Assembly (NCBI GenBank): GCA_019306065.1
Contig: JAFDMF010000001.1
Span: 21,244 to 85,243, forward strand
DNA: 64,000 nucleotides
Reading direction: 5' to 3'
From: Deltaproteobacteria bacterium
GTDB taxonomy: Bacteria; Desulfobacterota; Desulfobacteria; Desulfobacterales; JAFDMD01
How positions within the stretch are numbered: the stretch's first letter is position 1; the number at the start of each line of letters is the position of its first letter. The notes beneath the pieces are model-generated. The model worked only from the letters and a program-made list of their open reading frames with translations, was not told the DNA's origin and made no database searches. Shown here piece after piece: positions 18,201 through 27,059 of this stretch. Made by a program: the position numbers and the translations under genes.

Positions 18201-19328
18201 ATGGTTAATAAGCAGCGTCTATCCGAACTTTTTAAATCTTTAGCCGAGATTGACAGCGAATCCGGCGGTGAAAAAAATATATGCCTTAAAATAAAAAAAA
18301 TTATGGAATCGCTCGGATGCGAAACCATAATAGATGATGCAAGCAAAAAAGCCGGATCAGATACAGGGAATTTAATAGCAAAATTTAAAGGGAATAAATC
18401 AAAAGAACCTATAATGCTTAATGCTCATATGGATACGGTTAAACCGGGCAAAGGAGTAAAAGTACTTTTAAAAGACGGAGTTTTTACCAGCGATGGAACT
18501 ACCGTTTTAGGAGCGGACGACAAAAGCGCCATAGCAATACTTATAGAAGCCTTAAGAGCTATAGTTGAAAACAGGCTTGCTTGCGGACCCATTGAATTTG
18601 TATTTACCATATCCGAAGAAATAGGGCTTTGGGGAGCAAAATATCTTAATTACGATCTTATCTCTTCAAAATACGGATATTGTCTTGATACAAAAGATAT
18701 TTATACATTGGTTGTCCAAGCTCCTGGGGCTAACTTTCTTCAATTTAAAATACACGGCAAAGATGCACACGCAGGAATTGAGCCGGAAAAAGGAATAAAT
18801 GCGGTATTAATTGCAAGCAAGGCAATAGCAAATCTTAAACTCGGCAGAATTGACGAAGAAACCACATGCAATATCGGTTTAATCGAAGGCGGTAAAGCGC
18901 CTAATATCGTTCCTTCTTATGTTGTTGTTACAGGAGAAGCAAGAAGCCATAGCGCAATAAAATTACAAAAAATAAGCGATAACATAATAGATATATTTAA
19001 AAATACGGTTAATCTTTTTAAAAAAAATCATAGCGATAAACTTCCGTATCTTGAAGCGATATGCGAAAGAGAATTTTTTGCCACCAACTGCGACATATCG
19101 CACAAAATCGTTATCCTTGCCCAAAGGGCGGCAAAAAATCTGGGTAAAAAAATCAAATTAATAACTACCGGAGGAGGAGCGGACGCTAATATATTTTTTG
19201 AAAAAGGCATAATAACAGGAGTGTTGGGAACAGGCATGAAAGATATTCATACATTAAGAGAATCAATATTAGTAGAGGATATGAAAGAAACTACCGAACT
19301 GCTGCTTGAAATATTAAAAATATCATAA
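18201..19328 (+). CDS. M20 family metallopeptidase (PepT-like)
   Basis: A 375-residue two-zinc aminopeptidase of the M20/PepT-like group. The first metal site is AHMDTV (His76, Asp78). The bridging Asp lies in GADDKS (about 104-109) and the catalytic Glu pair in ISEEIGL (about 139-140). The dimerisation lid begins QFKIHGKDAHAGIEPEKGINA. The C-terminal metal His is in DIHTLRES. It probably trims short peptides in the cytoplasm. Homologues are often annotated peptidase T-like; the exact substrate is not determined. Confidence 0.9.
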   Translation: MVNKQRLSELFKSLAEIDSESGGEKNICLKIKKIMESLGCETIIDDASKKAGSDTGNLIAKFKGNKSKEPIMLNAHMDTVKPGKGVKVLLKDGVFTSDGTTVLGADDKSAIAILIEALRAIVENRLACGPIEFVFTISEEIGLWGAKYLNYDLISSKYGYCLDTKDIYTLVVQAPGANFLQFKIHGKDAHAGIEPEKGINAVLIASKAIANLKLGRIDEETTCNIGLIEGGKAPNIVPSYVVVTGEARSHSAIKLQKISDNIIDIFKNTVNLFKKNHSDKLPYLEAICEREFFATNCDISHKIVILAQRAAKNLGKKIKLITTGGGADANIFFEKGIITGVLGTGMKDIHTLRESILVEDMKETTELLLEILKIS

Positions 19329-19335
19329 AAAATAT

Positions 19336-19412
19336 CACGAAAACGCGACAAAGGAGAAAGCATGATAGACAAATTGCTTAGCTTTATTTTAACACATATC
19401 GCGTTTTCGTGA
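19336..19412 (+). other. 16-codon mini-ORF enclosed by a 13-base perfect inverted repeat
   Basis: Arms CACGAAAACGCGA (19336-19348) and TCGCGTTTTCGTG (19399-19411) pair perfectly over a 50-base interior. Inside, AAAGGAGAAAGC gives a strong ribosome binding site directly before an ATG at 19362. The reading frame codes MIDKLLSFILTHIAFS and stops at 19410-19412, within the right arm. The arms could fold as a stem after the M20 gene, with the start region left in the loop. It may be a leader peptide, a small hydrophobic toxin-like peptide, or chance. Function is not assigned. Confidence 0.4.
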
Positions 19413-19461
19413 ATTTGTAAGTCAAAGCTTATTTATGTTATAACTTTGACTTGACTCTAAT

Positions 19462-20316
19462 TTACAAAATTTTTCTCTTCTTTAATAACTTTTTCGGATT
19501 TGTAAAAAATCTCGATAGATGGAAATTGCTCATTTTTTCTTCAAACGTCAAAGAAAGAATATCCGAAAGATAAAATATTGGAAGTGATTTGTCAAGTTGA
19601 CAACGCGCTTCTAAATTTAATTGGCACATAACGCATGAGGTAACTATACATTCCGCGCCGGCGTCTATTGCTCCTTTCATTATATCTTCAACCTTGTCTT
19701 TTACAATATCGGGACGCATCGCCGTTAAATAACTTCCGCAGCAAGTTGAAGAATGAGCCCATCTTAAATTAAAACCTCCCAAAGATGATATAATATGCTC
19801 CATTATCCCGTAAAAGCTTTTGCCATGCCTTAATTCTCTTGAAGCGGCAAGCATACAGCCATAATAAGAAACACATTTTAGTCCGTTTAACCGTTTAACC
19901 CTATTATTTAATAAGCCCAACTGCTCCATTATCTCAAGCAATTCAAAAAGATGAGGAATATAAAGATGTTTCGGATAATCCTTTCCCCATTTTTCTCTAT
20001 ACTCTTTTTGAAGCTTTTCATCTCGCTCTAAATGATAATATGCTTTTTTTAATTTCAAATAACAGGCAGGACACGGAACAAATAACAGACTTTCCGATTT
20101 GCATAAAGAAAAATTACGACTTAAAAGCTTAAATCCTAATTCGGTATCTATACTATGAACCGAAGATGACCCGCAACAGTTCCAATCCTCTAATTCTACA
20201 AGATTTATATCAAAATTTTCGCAAAATTTTTCAATTGATTTCCCAGTATGCTTTTCTGCGCTGGCAAGCGAACATCCTGGAAAATATGAAAACTCCGCTA
20301 ATTTCCTATTTTTCAT
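19462..20316 (-). CDS. Heterodisulfide reductase subunit B-like protein (HdrB)
   Basis: 284 residues with two CCG-type cysteine domains: FPGCS and DWNCCGSSSVHS with FVPCPACYLKL in the first, YYGCMLAASR and STCCGSYLTAM with TSCVMCQLN in the second. This is the pattern of HdrB, which holds non-cubane [4Fe-4S] clusters and handles disulfide/thiol chemistry in electron-transfer complexes. Its start overlaps the stop of the HdrC-like gene by one base, so the two are translated together. No hdrA or flavoprotein gene is next to them. The physiological electron acceptor is unknown. Confidence 0.9.
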   Translation of the reverse strand: MKNRKLAEFSYFPGCSLASAEKHTGKSIEKFCENFDINLVELEDWNCCGSSSVHSIDTELGFKLLSRNFSLCKSESLLFVPCPACYLKLKKAYYHLERDEKLQKEYREKWGKDYPKHLYIPHLFELLEIMEQLGLLNNRVKRLNGLKCVSYYGCMLAASRELRHGKSFYGIMEHIISSLGGFNLRWAHSSTCCGSYLTAMRPDIVKDKVEDIMKGAIDAGAECIVTSCVMCQLNLEARCQLDKSLPIFYLSDILSLTFEEKMSNFHLSRFFTNPKKLLKKRKIL

Positions 20317-20888
20317 TATACAAACAATTTTTTAAAATCATGGATATTTTTAATTTTAGAAGGCAAAATATTCAATTTATGCTTTGCAAGCATTTTCAAA
20401 CCCACCTTTCCATCTCTGAACAGGTCTAATTTTTTAAGCTTGTAAGATAACATAATACCAATTTTATATGCTCGTCCATGTTTTTTAACGGAGTTTAAAA
20501 ACTCTTTATGAAAAGTATATATATCGTCCGAAGCAATTTTTACCTTCTCTTTAATAGCGGTCTCGCGAAGAGCGCTCATTACCGACGGAATATCAATTCC
20601 CATAGGACATTCCGACGTGCATGCATTACATCCCACGCAAAGCCATATCGTAGAACTTTCAAGTAAAGATTTTTTTCCCCCCAGCTGAATAGAACGTATT
20701 ACTTGATTTGGCATAATATCCATTAAATCGGAAAAAGGACAGCCTGTAGTGCAGGTATAACACTGCCAGCATAAGTTTATATTTACTTTTGATCTTTTTT
20801 TAATCGACGCGGCAAAATAAAAATCGGAGCTGGATATTTTTTTTACTGAACATGCACAATCATTTTCCAATTTCATAGCTCTCGTCAT
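20316..20888 (-). CDS. Heterodisulfide reductase subunit C-like ferredoxin (HdrC)
   Basis: 190 residues with two [4Fe-4S] binding motifs: CWQCYTCTTGCPFSDLMDIMP at about residues 40-60 and WLCVGCNACTSECPMGIDIP at about 82-101. The helical C-terminal part is typical of HdrC. It passes electrons to the HdrB-like partner encoded directly after. Together they form a detachable HdrBC module as found in sulfate reducers and syntrophs. The N-terminal 35 residues (Cys at positions 11 and 13) are weakly conserved; a later start is possible. Confidence 0.9.
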   Translation of the reverse strand: MTRAMKLENDCACSVKKISSSDFYFAASIKKRSKVNINLCWQCYTCTTGCPFSDLMDIMPNQVIRSIQLGGKKSLLESSTIWLCVGCNACTSECPMGIDIPSVMSALRETAIKEKVKIASDDIYTFHKEFLNSVKKHGRAYKIGIMLSYKLKKLDLFRDGKVGLKMLAKHKLNILPSKIKNIHDFKKLFV

Positions 20889-21072
20889 TTCTCACCTTCC
20901 AGCCTTATTTTTTTTCGGATCATTCCGCTTTCATTTAATGGATCGTATATATAGAAATTATAAAACTAATTGTCAAGAAAAATCTATTAAATTTTCTTAT
21001 GGAAGTGAAAAACATACTTTAAAAAGCCCTAAAAACTAAAAAAAAATTTAATACATAATACTGCTGTATAAC

Positions 21073-21732
21073 TTAAATTAAGAAAAAATCTCCTCTTTCC
21101 AAAAAGCTGTAATAACCCTCTTTGTTAAATATTATATGATCAAGAAACTCTATGCCAAGTGTATTGGCGGCTGTTTTTAGTTTTGCCGTAATCATTATAT
21201 CTTCTTCGCTAGGCATAAAGTCTCCTATCGGATGATTATGCGCCACTATTATTCCGGATGCCCTATCCATAAGAGGATCTGCGAAAACCTCTCTGGGATG
21301 AATATGATTCATATTAATAAGCCCTACCGATACAACTCTGCTTGTAATAACTTCGTTTGCTCCGTTTAAAGATATACATATAAAATATTCCTGTTTGCGG
21401 TCAGCATAATGTCTTATAATAGAAAATATATCCGAAGAATAAGAAATTTTAAATCCTTTAGGGTGAATACGACGCCTTGCAAATTCCAATGCCGCTAAGA
21501 TAAGAGAAGCTTTAGCCTGCCCTACGCCCTTAACCTTTTGTAAATCTTGATGGGCTGACGAATCCAGCACTTTCAATACCTGCTTTGAAATGCTTAACAC
21601 ATCATAATTTCCTGCTCCGCTGCCTATCAGAATAGCCATAAGTTCAAGATCAGACAAAGCCTGCGCGCCTTTTTTTTGAAGCTTTTCGCGGGGTCTGTCT
21701 ATTTTGGGAATATTTGCAATACGTTTTTTCAT
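21073..21732 (-). CDS. radC: RadC family JAB-domain protein
   Basis: 219 residues. A helix-hairpin-helix-like region (VKGVGQAKASLILAALEFARR) precedes a JAB/MPN domain with the metalloprotease signature SGIIVAHNHPIGDFMPSEEDI (His-x-His followed by Ser and Asp). Despite the name, RadC has no proven role in DNA repair; the fold suggests a zinc enzyme, and relatives are common near mobile DNA. It is a single gene. The start ATG at 21732 is followed by the family-typical IPKIDRPREKLQKKGAQALS. Confidence 0.93.
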   Translation of the reverse strand: MKKRIANIPKIDRPREKLQKKGAQALSDLELMAILIGSGAGNYDVLSISKQVLKVLDSSAHQDLQKVKGVGQAKASLILAALEFARRRIHPKGFKISYSSDIFSIIRHYADRKQEYFICISLNGANEVITSRVVSVGLINMNHIHPREVFADPLMDRASGIIVAHNHPIGDFMPSEEDIMITAKLKTAANTLGIEFLDHIIFNKEGYYSFLERGDFFLI

Positions 21733-21850
21733 AGTTTTAACATTCCTTTTTTTATAAAATATGTTATTATAATTTTAAAATAATCGAAAACCAAGCGCAA
21801 CATTAAATATAAAACCGCTGCAACTTTAAGCGCTGGCTTATTAAAAATTT

Positions 21851-21990
21851 AAATGCAAAAAAAAATGATTATAAAGGACATCTCCAAAATTTTTTGCGGA
21901 GCGGCTCTTATCGCTGAGAAAAACGAACTTGGACATTCTCCAAGCCTAAATATGAACAGATGAACATAAGTTGAATGTTTTGAGCATAAC
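21851..21990. repeat. Composite intergenic repeat upstream of the MetE-like gene
   Basis: A CAAAAAAAAATGATTATAAA module (21855-21874) is followed by an inverted pair, GGACATCTCC (21877-21886) facing GAACTTGGACATTCTCC (21925-21941), then AATATGAACAGATGAA and GAGCATAACGTA. The same order of parts, with changes, is seen at 44161-44275. Confidence 0.55.
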
Positions 21991-22009
21991 GTAAAAAAGG
22001 AACAAAATA

Positions 22010-23083
22010 ATGATAAAAAATCTCAAACCGAACTGTATGCCTCTTTTAATAGGAAGTCTGCCTATAGACGATCATAAAAAAGCTTCAGAGATAATATTTG
22101 ATTATACTCCAGAAATACCGTTATGGGCGCAGCTGCCTGCATATCAAAAAGAGGGAATGATAGAACAATTTTTACCCGGAATGCCATCAGTTACAAATAA
22201 AAACAAAAAAACCTTTATAAACATAAAAGCTTCGGATTTTGAGGATGAAATTTTAAAGTTTTACGAAGATTATATAAACTCCAGAGACAAACAAATAGAT
22301 TCCTTTAGCTCCAGATTTACCTTAACCGAAAACGAGGCAAAAGGTTTTTTTGTATTAATGGAAAAAGTAAAAAAACTTTCCGACAAGCCTTATGCCGTAA
22401 AAGGACAAATAACAGGCCCCGTAACATTCGGCATAGGAGTTAAAGATCAGGATAATAAAAGCATATTTTATGACGAAAGACTAAAAGATATAGCCGTAAA
22501 ACTTATAGCTATGAAAGCAAAATGGCAGGCAGGCAGGCTTGCTAAACTTACTACATCGCGGGTTATTATATTTTTAGACGAACCCGCTTTGGCAGGCTTC
22601 GGCTCATCCTCTTTTTTAACCGTATCGCGCGAAGAAGGAATGGACGCTTTAAAAGAGGTGATAGACGCCATACATACGGAAAAGGCTCTTGCCGGAATAC
22701 ATATATGCGCAAATTCAGACTGGTCTCTTGTTTTGGAAACTCCTGCAGACATTATAAGTTTTGATGCATATTCCTTCTTTGACAAATTCATCCTTTATCC
22801 GAATCATATCAAAAAATTCATTCGAAAAGGCGGCGCTCTGGCGTGGGGAATTATACCTACCGGAAATATAGAAGATATAGAAAAGGAAACTTCGGCGTCG
22901 CTTGCATCCGCATTTAAAGATAAAATTGCGCAAATCGAAAAAATGGGAATAGAAAAAAACATTCTACTTGCCCAATCTTATATTACTCCAAGCTGCGGAA
23001 CCGGAAACATGAGTTTGAAACATGCGGAAAAGGTTTTAAAAATGACAAAAGAGGTGTCTGAGATTACAAGAAAGATGATATAA
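22010..23083 (+). CDS. MetE-like (cobalamin-independent methionine synthase/UROD fold) methyltransferase
   Basis: 357 residues, about the size of the catalytic C-terminal half of MetE ('core MetE'). The zinc site shows as GIHICANSDWSLVLE (His-x-Cys, about residue 229) and the second Cys in YITPSCGTGNMS. FLDEPALAGFGSS is the family's substrate-site Asp-Glu. Short MetE-like proteins in anaerobes can take methyl groups from corrinoid proteins or other donors. The presence of panC-metK-ahcY in the same region fits methyl-cycle use, but they are not in one operon. Substrates are inferred. Confidence 0.85.
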   Translation: MIKNLKPNCMPLLIGSLPIDDHKKASEIIFDYTPEIPLWAQLPAYQKEGMIEQFLPGMPSVTNKNKKTFINIKASDFEDEILKFYEDYINSRDKQIDSFSSRFTLTENEAKGFFVLMEKVKKLSDKPYAVKGQITGPVTFGIGVKDQDNKSIFYDERLKDIAVKLIAMKAKWQAGRLAKLTTSRVIIFLDEPALAGFGSSSFLTVSREEGMDALKEVIDAIHTEKALAGIHICANSDWSLVLETPADIISFDAYSFFDKFILYPNHIKKFIRKGGALAWGIIPTGNIEDIEKETSASLASAFKDKIAQIEKMGIEKNILLAQSYITPSCGTGNMSLKHAEKVLKMTKEVSEITRKMI

Positions 23084-23114
23084 ATATATTTATTATATTG
23101 CCATAGCGAGGCTT

Positions 23115-23217
23115 TCAGCTCTTATTTTGAATATATTCTTCAGGACGATTTATTACAATTTCGCCTGTTTCATCTTTTATTTTTATTATATCGCGAAGTT
23201 GATTGGTTTCCAAATAC
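23115..23217 (-). other. Out-of-frame C-terminal segment of the NYN gene
   Basis: Directly downstream of a 7-A run (T run at 23218-23224 on the plus strand), another minus frame continues as KYLETNQLRDIIKIKDETGE followed by IVINRPEEYIQNKS and a stop at 23115-23117. This looks like the natural end of an NYN-domain protein, whereas the in-frame end (SIWKPINFAI) does not. One extra A in the run would join them. Confidence 0.55.
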
Positions 23218-23770
23218 TTTTTTTAATTTTATATGCTTTTACTTTATTATGCAACTCGCTTGTTATTTTATATCGGTTAGGCGGAATAAGTATTTCCACT
23301 TCTTTTTTGCAATCATTAATAACGAAATCAATAGGCGGACATAAATCGGAATCTGCGGAGATAACAAAAGCCTTATCAAAATTATTAAGACAAGCATGCT
23401 TTACCAAATAAATTGCAAGATTTACATCACTCTGTTTTTCTTCATGTTCAGACCATTTCGCGCTGCATTTTTTGCATTGTCTTCCTTTTTTTTTGAAATG
23501 ACCGAGAACAGGAGTAACTCCAAAAGATTTGTTAGCTTTTATAAATTTTTTATGTCTTGCCGATGAATCTTTAAGCCAAGATGCTATAGCGGAAAAGTAA
23601 TAAACTTTGATAAGCTTCTCGTTCAAAGATTTGATATAGGCATTGGAAAGTTTCCAAAGATTAACCCATTTAAGATAATTATAATCTGAACCGAGGGCGA
23701 CGATAGAATGATATAAATTAAACCCGTCTATATAACAAATCACTCTTTTTTTTACCAATGATAACTCCAC
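23186..23770 (-). CDS. NYN domain (LabA/PIN-like) nuclease, probably frameshifted at the C terminus
   Basis: 194 residues as read. The NYN/PIN-type nuclease fold shows the conserved acidic residues: YIDGFNLYHSI at residues 13-23, QSDVNLAIYLVKHA at about 113, and FVISADSDLCPPI at about 135. A CKKCSAKWSEHEEK cysteine knuckle sits before the second Asp, as in this subfamily. Such proteins are predicted RNases or DNases; the role is unknown and no partner lies beside it. The reading frame appears broken at a 7-A run near 23218-23224, with the proper end in another frame down to 23115. Confidence 0.82.
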   Translation of the reverse strand: MELSLVKKRVICYIDGFNLYHSIVALGSDYNYLKWVNLWKLSNAYIKSLNEKLIKVYYFSAIASWLKDSSARHKKFIKANKSFGVTPVLGHFKKKGRQCKKCSAKWSEHEEKQSDVNLAIYLVKHACLNNFDKAFVISADSDLCPPIDFVINDCKKEVEILIPPNRYKITSELHNKVKAYKIKKSIWKPINFAI

Positions 23771-24092
23771 TAAAAAAACCCGGCGCGCTGGCTAACAGGG
23801 GATCGCTCAAGCATAATGCTTACGGGATGATTAATTTAAATTCATTTCTAGATAAAAACTCTAGAATTTTTGTTAAAATAAGCTCGTCCATCCTTTTTAT
23901 TTTTTCTATTTCTCATTTACTAAGAGATTAAGCGGTTTGCCCCTCTATTTAGTTTCTATAGAAACAAGTTTTATTTTGCTTGAGTTTACATTTGATTTTT
24001 TTAAAAATTAATGCTAATCGGATATAAATTTTTTGACCTGTTTTTATCTTAAAATAAACGGGTTATAATTAATAAAAGAGGAGAACTTTAAA
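23771..24092. repeat. Gene-free stretch; contains a repeat module and an amino acid ABC promoter region
   Basis: A TTCTATAGAAACAAGTTTTA module followed by TTTTGCTTGAGTTT occupies 23953-23988 and matches the element described at 12642. Short palindromes TTCTAGA/TCTAGAA occur near 23847-23868. A TATAAT at 24064-24069 is a likely -10 for the following transporter genes, without a good -35 (a TTGACC lies 25 bases ahead, too far). AGAGGAGAAC is the ribosome binding site. No gene seen. Confidence 0.5.
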
Positions 24093-24920
24093 ATGAAAAA
24101 AAATTTTTTCGGTTTTTTAACCGCTATATTTGTTATATTCATAATTGCATCGCCGTTTGCGGGAGCATCCGATATTGAGCTTGCAAAAAAATCGACTCTG
24201 GAAAAAATACTTAAAAGAGGAGAGCTTTTAATAGGCACGGAATCCGGTTATCCTCCTTTTGAAATGACAGATAAAAAAGGCAATATCGTAGGCTTTGATA
24301 TAGACATTGCCAAAGAGATAGCAAAGGCTATGGGGGTTAAATTAAAAATTATAAATACCGCGTTTGATGGCATTATTCCGGCGCTTACAACCAAAAAATT
24401 CGATATAATAATAAGCGGAATGACTATTACGCAGGAGAGAAATTTGAAAATCAACTTTTCGGATCCTTACATGATAGTAGGACAAACCATACTTCTTAAT
24501 AAAAAGTATGAAGGCAAAATAACCTCTTACGAACAGCTTAACGACCAAAAATACATAGTTACTTCAAAACTCGGAACAACCGGAGAGCAGGCAATAAAAA
24601 GATTTATACCTAAGGCTCAGTATAAATCTTTTGAAGGATCCGGAGCGGCGGCTTTAGAAGTTGCTATGGGCAAAGCCGACGCTATAGTTTATGACCTTCC
24701 TTTTTGCGCTACGTTTATAGGAACGCAAGGAAAAAACAATCTGACGTTTTTAGACGAACCTTTTACTTACGAGCCGCTGGCGTTTGGAATTAGAAAAGGG
24801 GACCCTGACTTTTTAAACTGGTTAAATAATTTTTTACGACAGCTTAAAAACGACGGCAGATACGACAAAATTTACAAAAAATGGCTTAATAATATGGATT
24901 GGACGAAAAATGTAGATTAA
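24093..24920 (+). CDS. Polar amino acid ABC transporter substrate-binding protein
   Basis: 275 residues of the family-3 solute-binding (SBP_bac_3) fold. A signal peptide (MKKNFFGFLTAIFVIFIIAS then PFAGA) is followed by LKRGELLIGTESGYPPFEMTDKKG, the signature VGFDIDIAKEIAKAMG and FDIIISGMTITQERNLKINFSDPY. The ligand-contact features are those of receptors for polar or acidic amino acids; the exact ligand cannot be read. It is the first gene of a three-gene importer with the permease and ATPase downstream. Confidence 0.93.
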   Translation: MKKNFFGFLTAIFVIFIIASPFAGASDIELAKKSTLEKILKRGELLIGTESGYPPFEMTDKKGNIVGFDIDIAKEIAKAMGVKLKIINTAFDGIIPALTTKKFDIIISGMTITQERNLKINFSDPYMIVGQTILLNKKYEGKITSYEQLNDQKYIVTSKLGTTGEQAIKRFIPKAQYKSFEGSGAAALEVAMGKADAIVYDLPFCATFIGTQGKNNLTFLDEPFTYEPLAFGIRKGDPDFLNWLNNFLRQLKNDGRYDKIYKKWLNNMDWTKNVD

Positions 24921-24930
24921 AACCAAAAAC

Positions 24931-25060
24931 CTGTGCATAACTTCCTCTTTTGCCCTGTTTTGGCGTTGGAACCGAACAAATTACTTTGTTATGCAACATT
25001 TAATAAAAACATTTTTTTACCTTCTCATTTCGACGAACGAAGTGAGAAGAAATCTCATAA
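24931..25060. repeat. Repeat modules between the receptor and permease genes
   Basis: CCTGTGCATAACTTCCTCTT (24931-24950) and TTTGTTATGCAACAT (about 24983-24997) face each other around a GCGTTGGAACCG core. A TCTCATTTCGACGAACGAAG copy follows (25023-25042) and ends in AATCTCATAA. An open frame runs through these bases, but they are repeat DNA, not the start of the permease. Confidence 0.6.
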
Positions 25061-25088
25061 AACGGAGAAAGCCAAAAAAATAATAAAC

Positions 25089-26093
25089 ATGGTATCGAAT
25101 ATAAAACGTTTGAAAAAAAAAGGACTGTATAATTTTAGTATAGTCCTTTTTTTTGTCATGCTTTTTTTAACAAGCGCTTCTCTTTATCTTGCCGCCGCAA
25201 AAATAGATTATGTGTGGAGATGGAACAGGGTTTTAAAATATTTTGCTTATAATAATACGGTGGAAATAAAAACGGAAACAGACGGAACAGCAGTTATCGT
25301 ATCAAATGATAAAGGCTGGAACATAGAAATAACCAAAAACAGCGAACAAAACATATATTTTGTTCCTAAAAAAGCAAAGTTAAATATTTTAGACGGAGAA
25401 TATGTTTATAAAGAGGGCATTATCGGAAGCTATTCCGAATTAAAAGCCGGAATTCTTGCAAGCGGACTTTGGCTTACCATTAAATCCAGCGCGATAGCCA
25501 CAATTTTCGGAATCATAATAGGGCTTATATGCGGTATTGCAAGACTTTCTTCAAACCCTTTTTTTAAATGGTCTGCAATAACTTATGTGGAAATCATTCG
25601 AGGCTCGCCGCTTTTGGTTCAGATATTTATATGGTATTTTGTATTCGGTTCCATATTAGACGCTATCTTTGCAAGCCACGACTTTACCCGGATAGAGCCT
25701 ATATGGTATGGAATTGCAGCTTTAGCGTTTTTTACCGGCGCTTATGTAGGCGAGATAGTTCGCGCCGGAATTCAGTCTATAAACAAAGGGCAGGCAGAAG
25801 CGGCAAGGTCTTTGGGAATGAGCGGTTATCAATGTATGCGTTACATTATTTTACCGCAGGCTTTAAAAAGAATCCTTCCGCCCCTTGCAGGGCAGTTTAT
25901 AAACCTTATAAAAGATTCCTCTCTTTTAGGAATTATAGCAATCAGAGAGCTTACAAAGGCTACCCGCGAAGTTATTAGCACAAGCTTACAGCCCTTTGAA
26001 TTATGGTTTATGTGCGCTATTATGTATTTGGTTTTAACCTTTAGCTTATCAATGGCTTTGCAGTTTCTTGAAAAAAGATCCCTTATAAAATGA
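25089..26093 (+). CDS. Amino acid ABC transporter permease
   Basis: Taken from the ATG at 25089 (334 residues); a longer open frame starts within repeat DNA and is rejected. One N-terminal membrane helix (about residues 14-36) is followed by an extra-cytoplasmic segment of about 75 residues and then the HisM/GlnP-type permease core: [40 protein letters not shown] and the EAA loop [20 protein letters not shown]. The long insertion before the core is seen in some anaerobe versions. Its last four bases overlap the ATPase start (ATGA), so translation is coupled. Confidence 0.9.
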   Translation: MVSNIKRLKKKGLYNFSIVLFFVMLFLTSASLYLAAAKIDYVWRWNRVLKYFAYNNTVEIKTETDGTAVIVSNDKGWNIEITKNSEQNIYFVPKKAKLNILDGEYVYKEGIIGSYSELKAGILASGLWLTIKSSAIATIFGIIIGLICGIARLSSNPFFKWSAITYVEIIRGSPLLVQIFIWYFVFGSILDAIFASHDFTRIEPIWYGIAALAFFTGAYVGEIVRAGIQSINKGQAEAARSLGMSGYQCMRYIILPQALKRILPPLAGQFINLIKDSSLLGIIAIRELTKATREVISTSLQPFELWFMCAIMYLVLTFSLSMALQFLEKRSLIK

Positions 26094-26824
26094 TAGAGAT
26101 AAAAAACATATATAAAACCTTTCATACTCCGCATGAAGTCCAAGCATTAGTAGATGTTTCCTGCAAAATAGAAGCCGGAGAGGTTGTTGTCGTAATAGGT
26201 CCTTCCGGTTCCGGCAAAAGCACTTTTTTAAGATGTATTAACAGATTGGAAACTGCAAATTACGGAGAAATTTTGATAGAAGGGATAGATATATTTTCCC
26301 GTAAAACCAATATGAACAAAATAAGAGCCAAAGTAGGAATGGTGTTTCAGTCTTTCAATCTTTTTCCGCATAAAACCGTATATGAAAATGTAATGCTTAC
26401 CCAACTGGAAGTTTTAAAACGAAGCAAAGCGAAAGCGGATAAAAAAACCGTTTATCTTTTAAAAAAAGTGGGCATAACCGATAAAGCAAAAGCGTATCCA
26501 GCGCAATTATCCGGCGGGCAGCAGCAGCGGGTTGCCATAGCAAGAGCCATTGCTATGGATCCTAAAGTTATGCTTTTTGACGAGCCTACCTCCGCGTTAG
26601 ACCCCGAAATGATAAGCGAAGTTTTAAACGTGATGAAAGCTTTGGCAAAAGAGGGTATGACTATGGTTGTTGTTACTCACGAAATGGGCTTTGCAAAAGA
26701 GGTTGCAGATAGAGTTATTTTTATGGATTACGGTAGAATCGTAGAAGAGGGAACGCCCGAGCATTTCTTTAAAAATCCTACCCATCAAAGAACAAAACTT
26801 TTTTTAGATCAAATCTTATCTTAA
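26090..26824 (+). CDS. Amino acid ABC transporter ATP-binding protein (GlnQ type)
   Basis: 244 residues, the standard size. Walker [17 protein letters not shown]-loop [17 protein letters not shown], signature [20 protein letters not shown], Walker [15 protein letters not shown] and switch His [15 protein letters not shown]. It powers the receptor/permease pair encoded just upstream. The three genes form one operon. Confidence 0.95.
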   Translation: MIEIKNIYKTFHTPHEVQALVDVSCKIEAGEVVVVIGPSGSGKSTFLRCINRLETANYGEILIEGIDIFSRKTNMNKIRAKVGMVFQSFNLFPHKTVYENVMLTQLEVLKRSKAKADKKTVYLLKKVGITDKAKAYPAQLSGGQQQRVAIARAIAMDPKVMLFDEPTSALDPEMISEVLNVMKALAKEGMTMVVVTHEMGFAKEVADRVIFMDYGRIVEEGTPEHFFKNPTHQRTKLFLDQILS

Positions 26825-27002
26825 CCCTTCATGAAAAACCTAACTTATATTATCCGTCTATTAATCAAATAAAAGCAAAACCAACCTTCGTATGACCTGT
26901 TTTAACGTTTAAACTGGTTTATATGAACGCTAATATAGTCAAAAATAAAAATTAAATTAACATGAATGAAACCAGCAACTCAATTACTCGCCCGAAGAAT
27001 GC

Positions 27003-27030
27003 GTAGAGACAAGGCATGCCTTGTCTCTAC
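27003..27030. repeat. 28-base palindromic repeat (GTAGAGAC family)
   Basis: Perfect palindrome: arms GTAGAGACAAGGCA and TGCCTTGTCTCTAC. It shares its outer GTAGAGAC/GTCTCTAC with the copy at 6358-6386. It lies between convergent genes (ABC ATPase and ahcY) and could serve as a transcription stop. Confidence 0.75.
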
Positions 27031-27059
27031 AAAAATCTCTGCGTAATCTGCGGCGCTAT

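Noticed and set aside
24934..24942. Single DnaA-box match (TTATGCACA, inverted)
   Set aside because: It is part of the dispersed GCATAAC module and stands alone, far from replication genes.
24933..25088. 52-codon extension at the front of the amino acid permease frame
   Set aside because: The bases are two intergenic repeat modules found elsewhere and the translated part has no membrane or family character; the ATG at 25089 gives a normal permease start.
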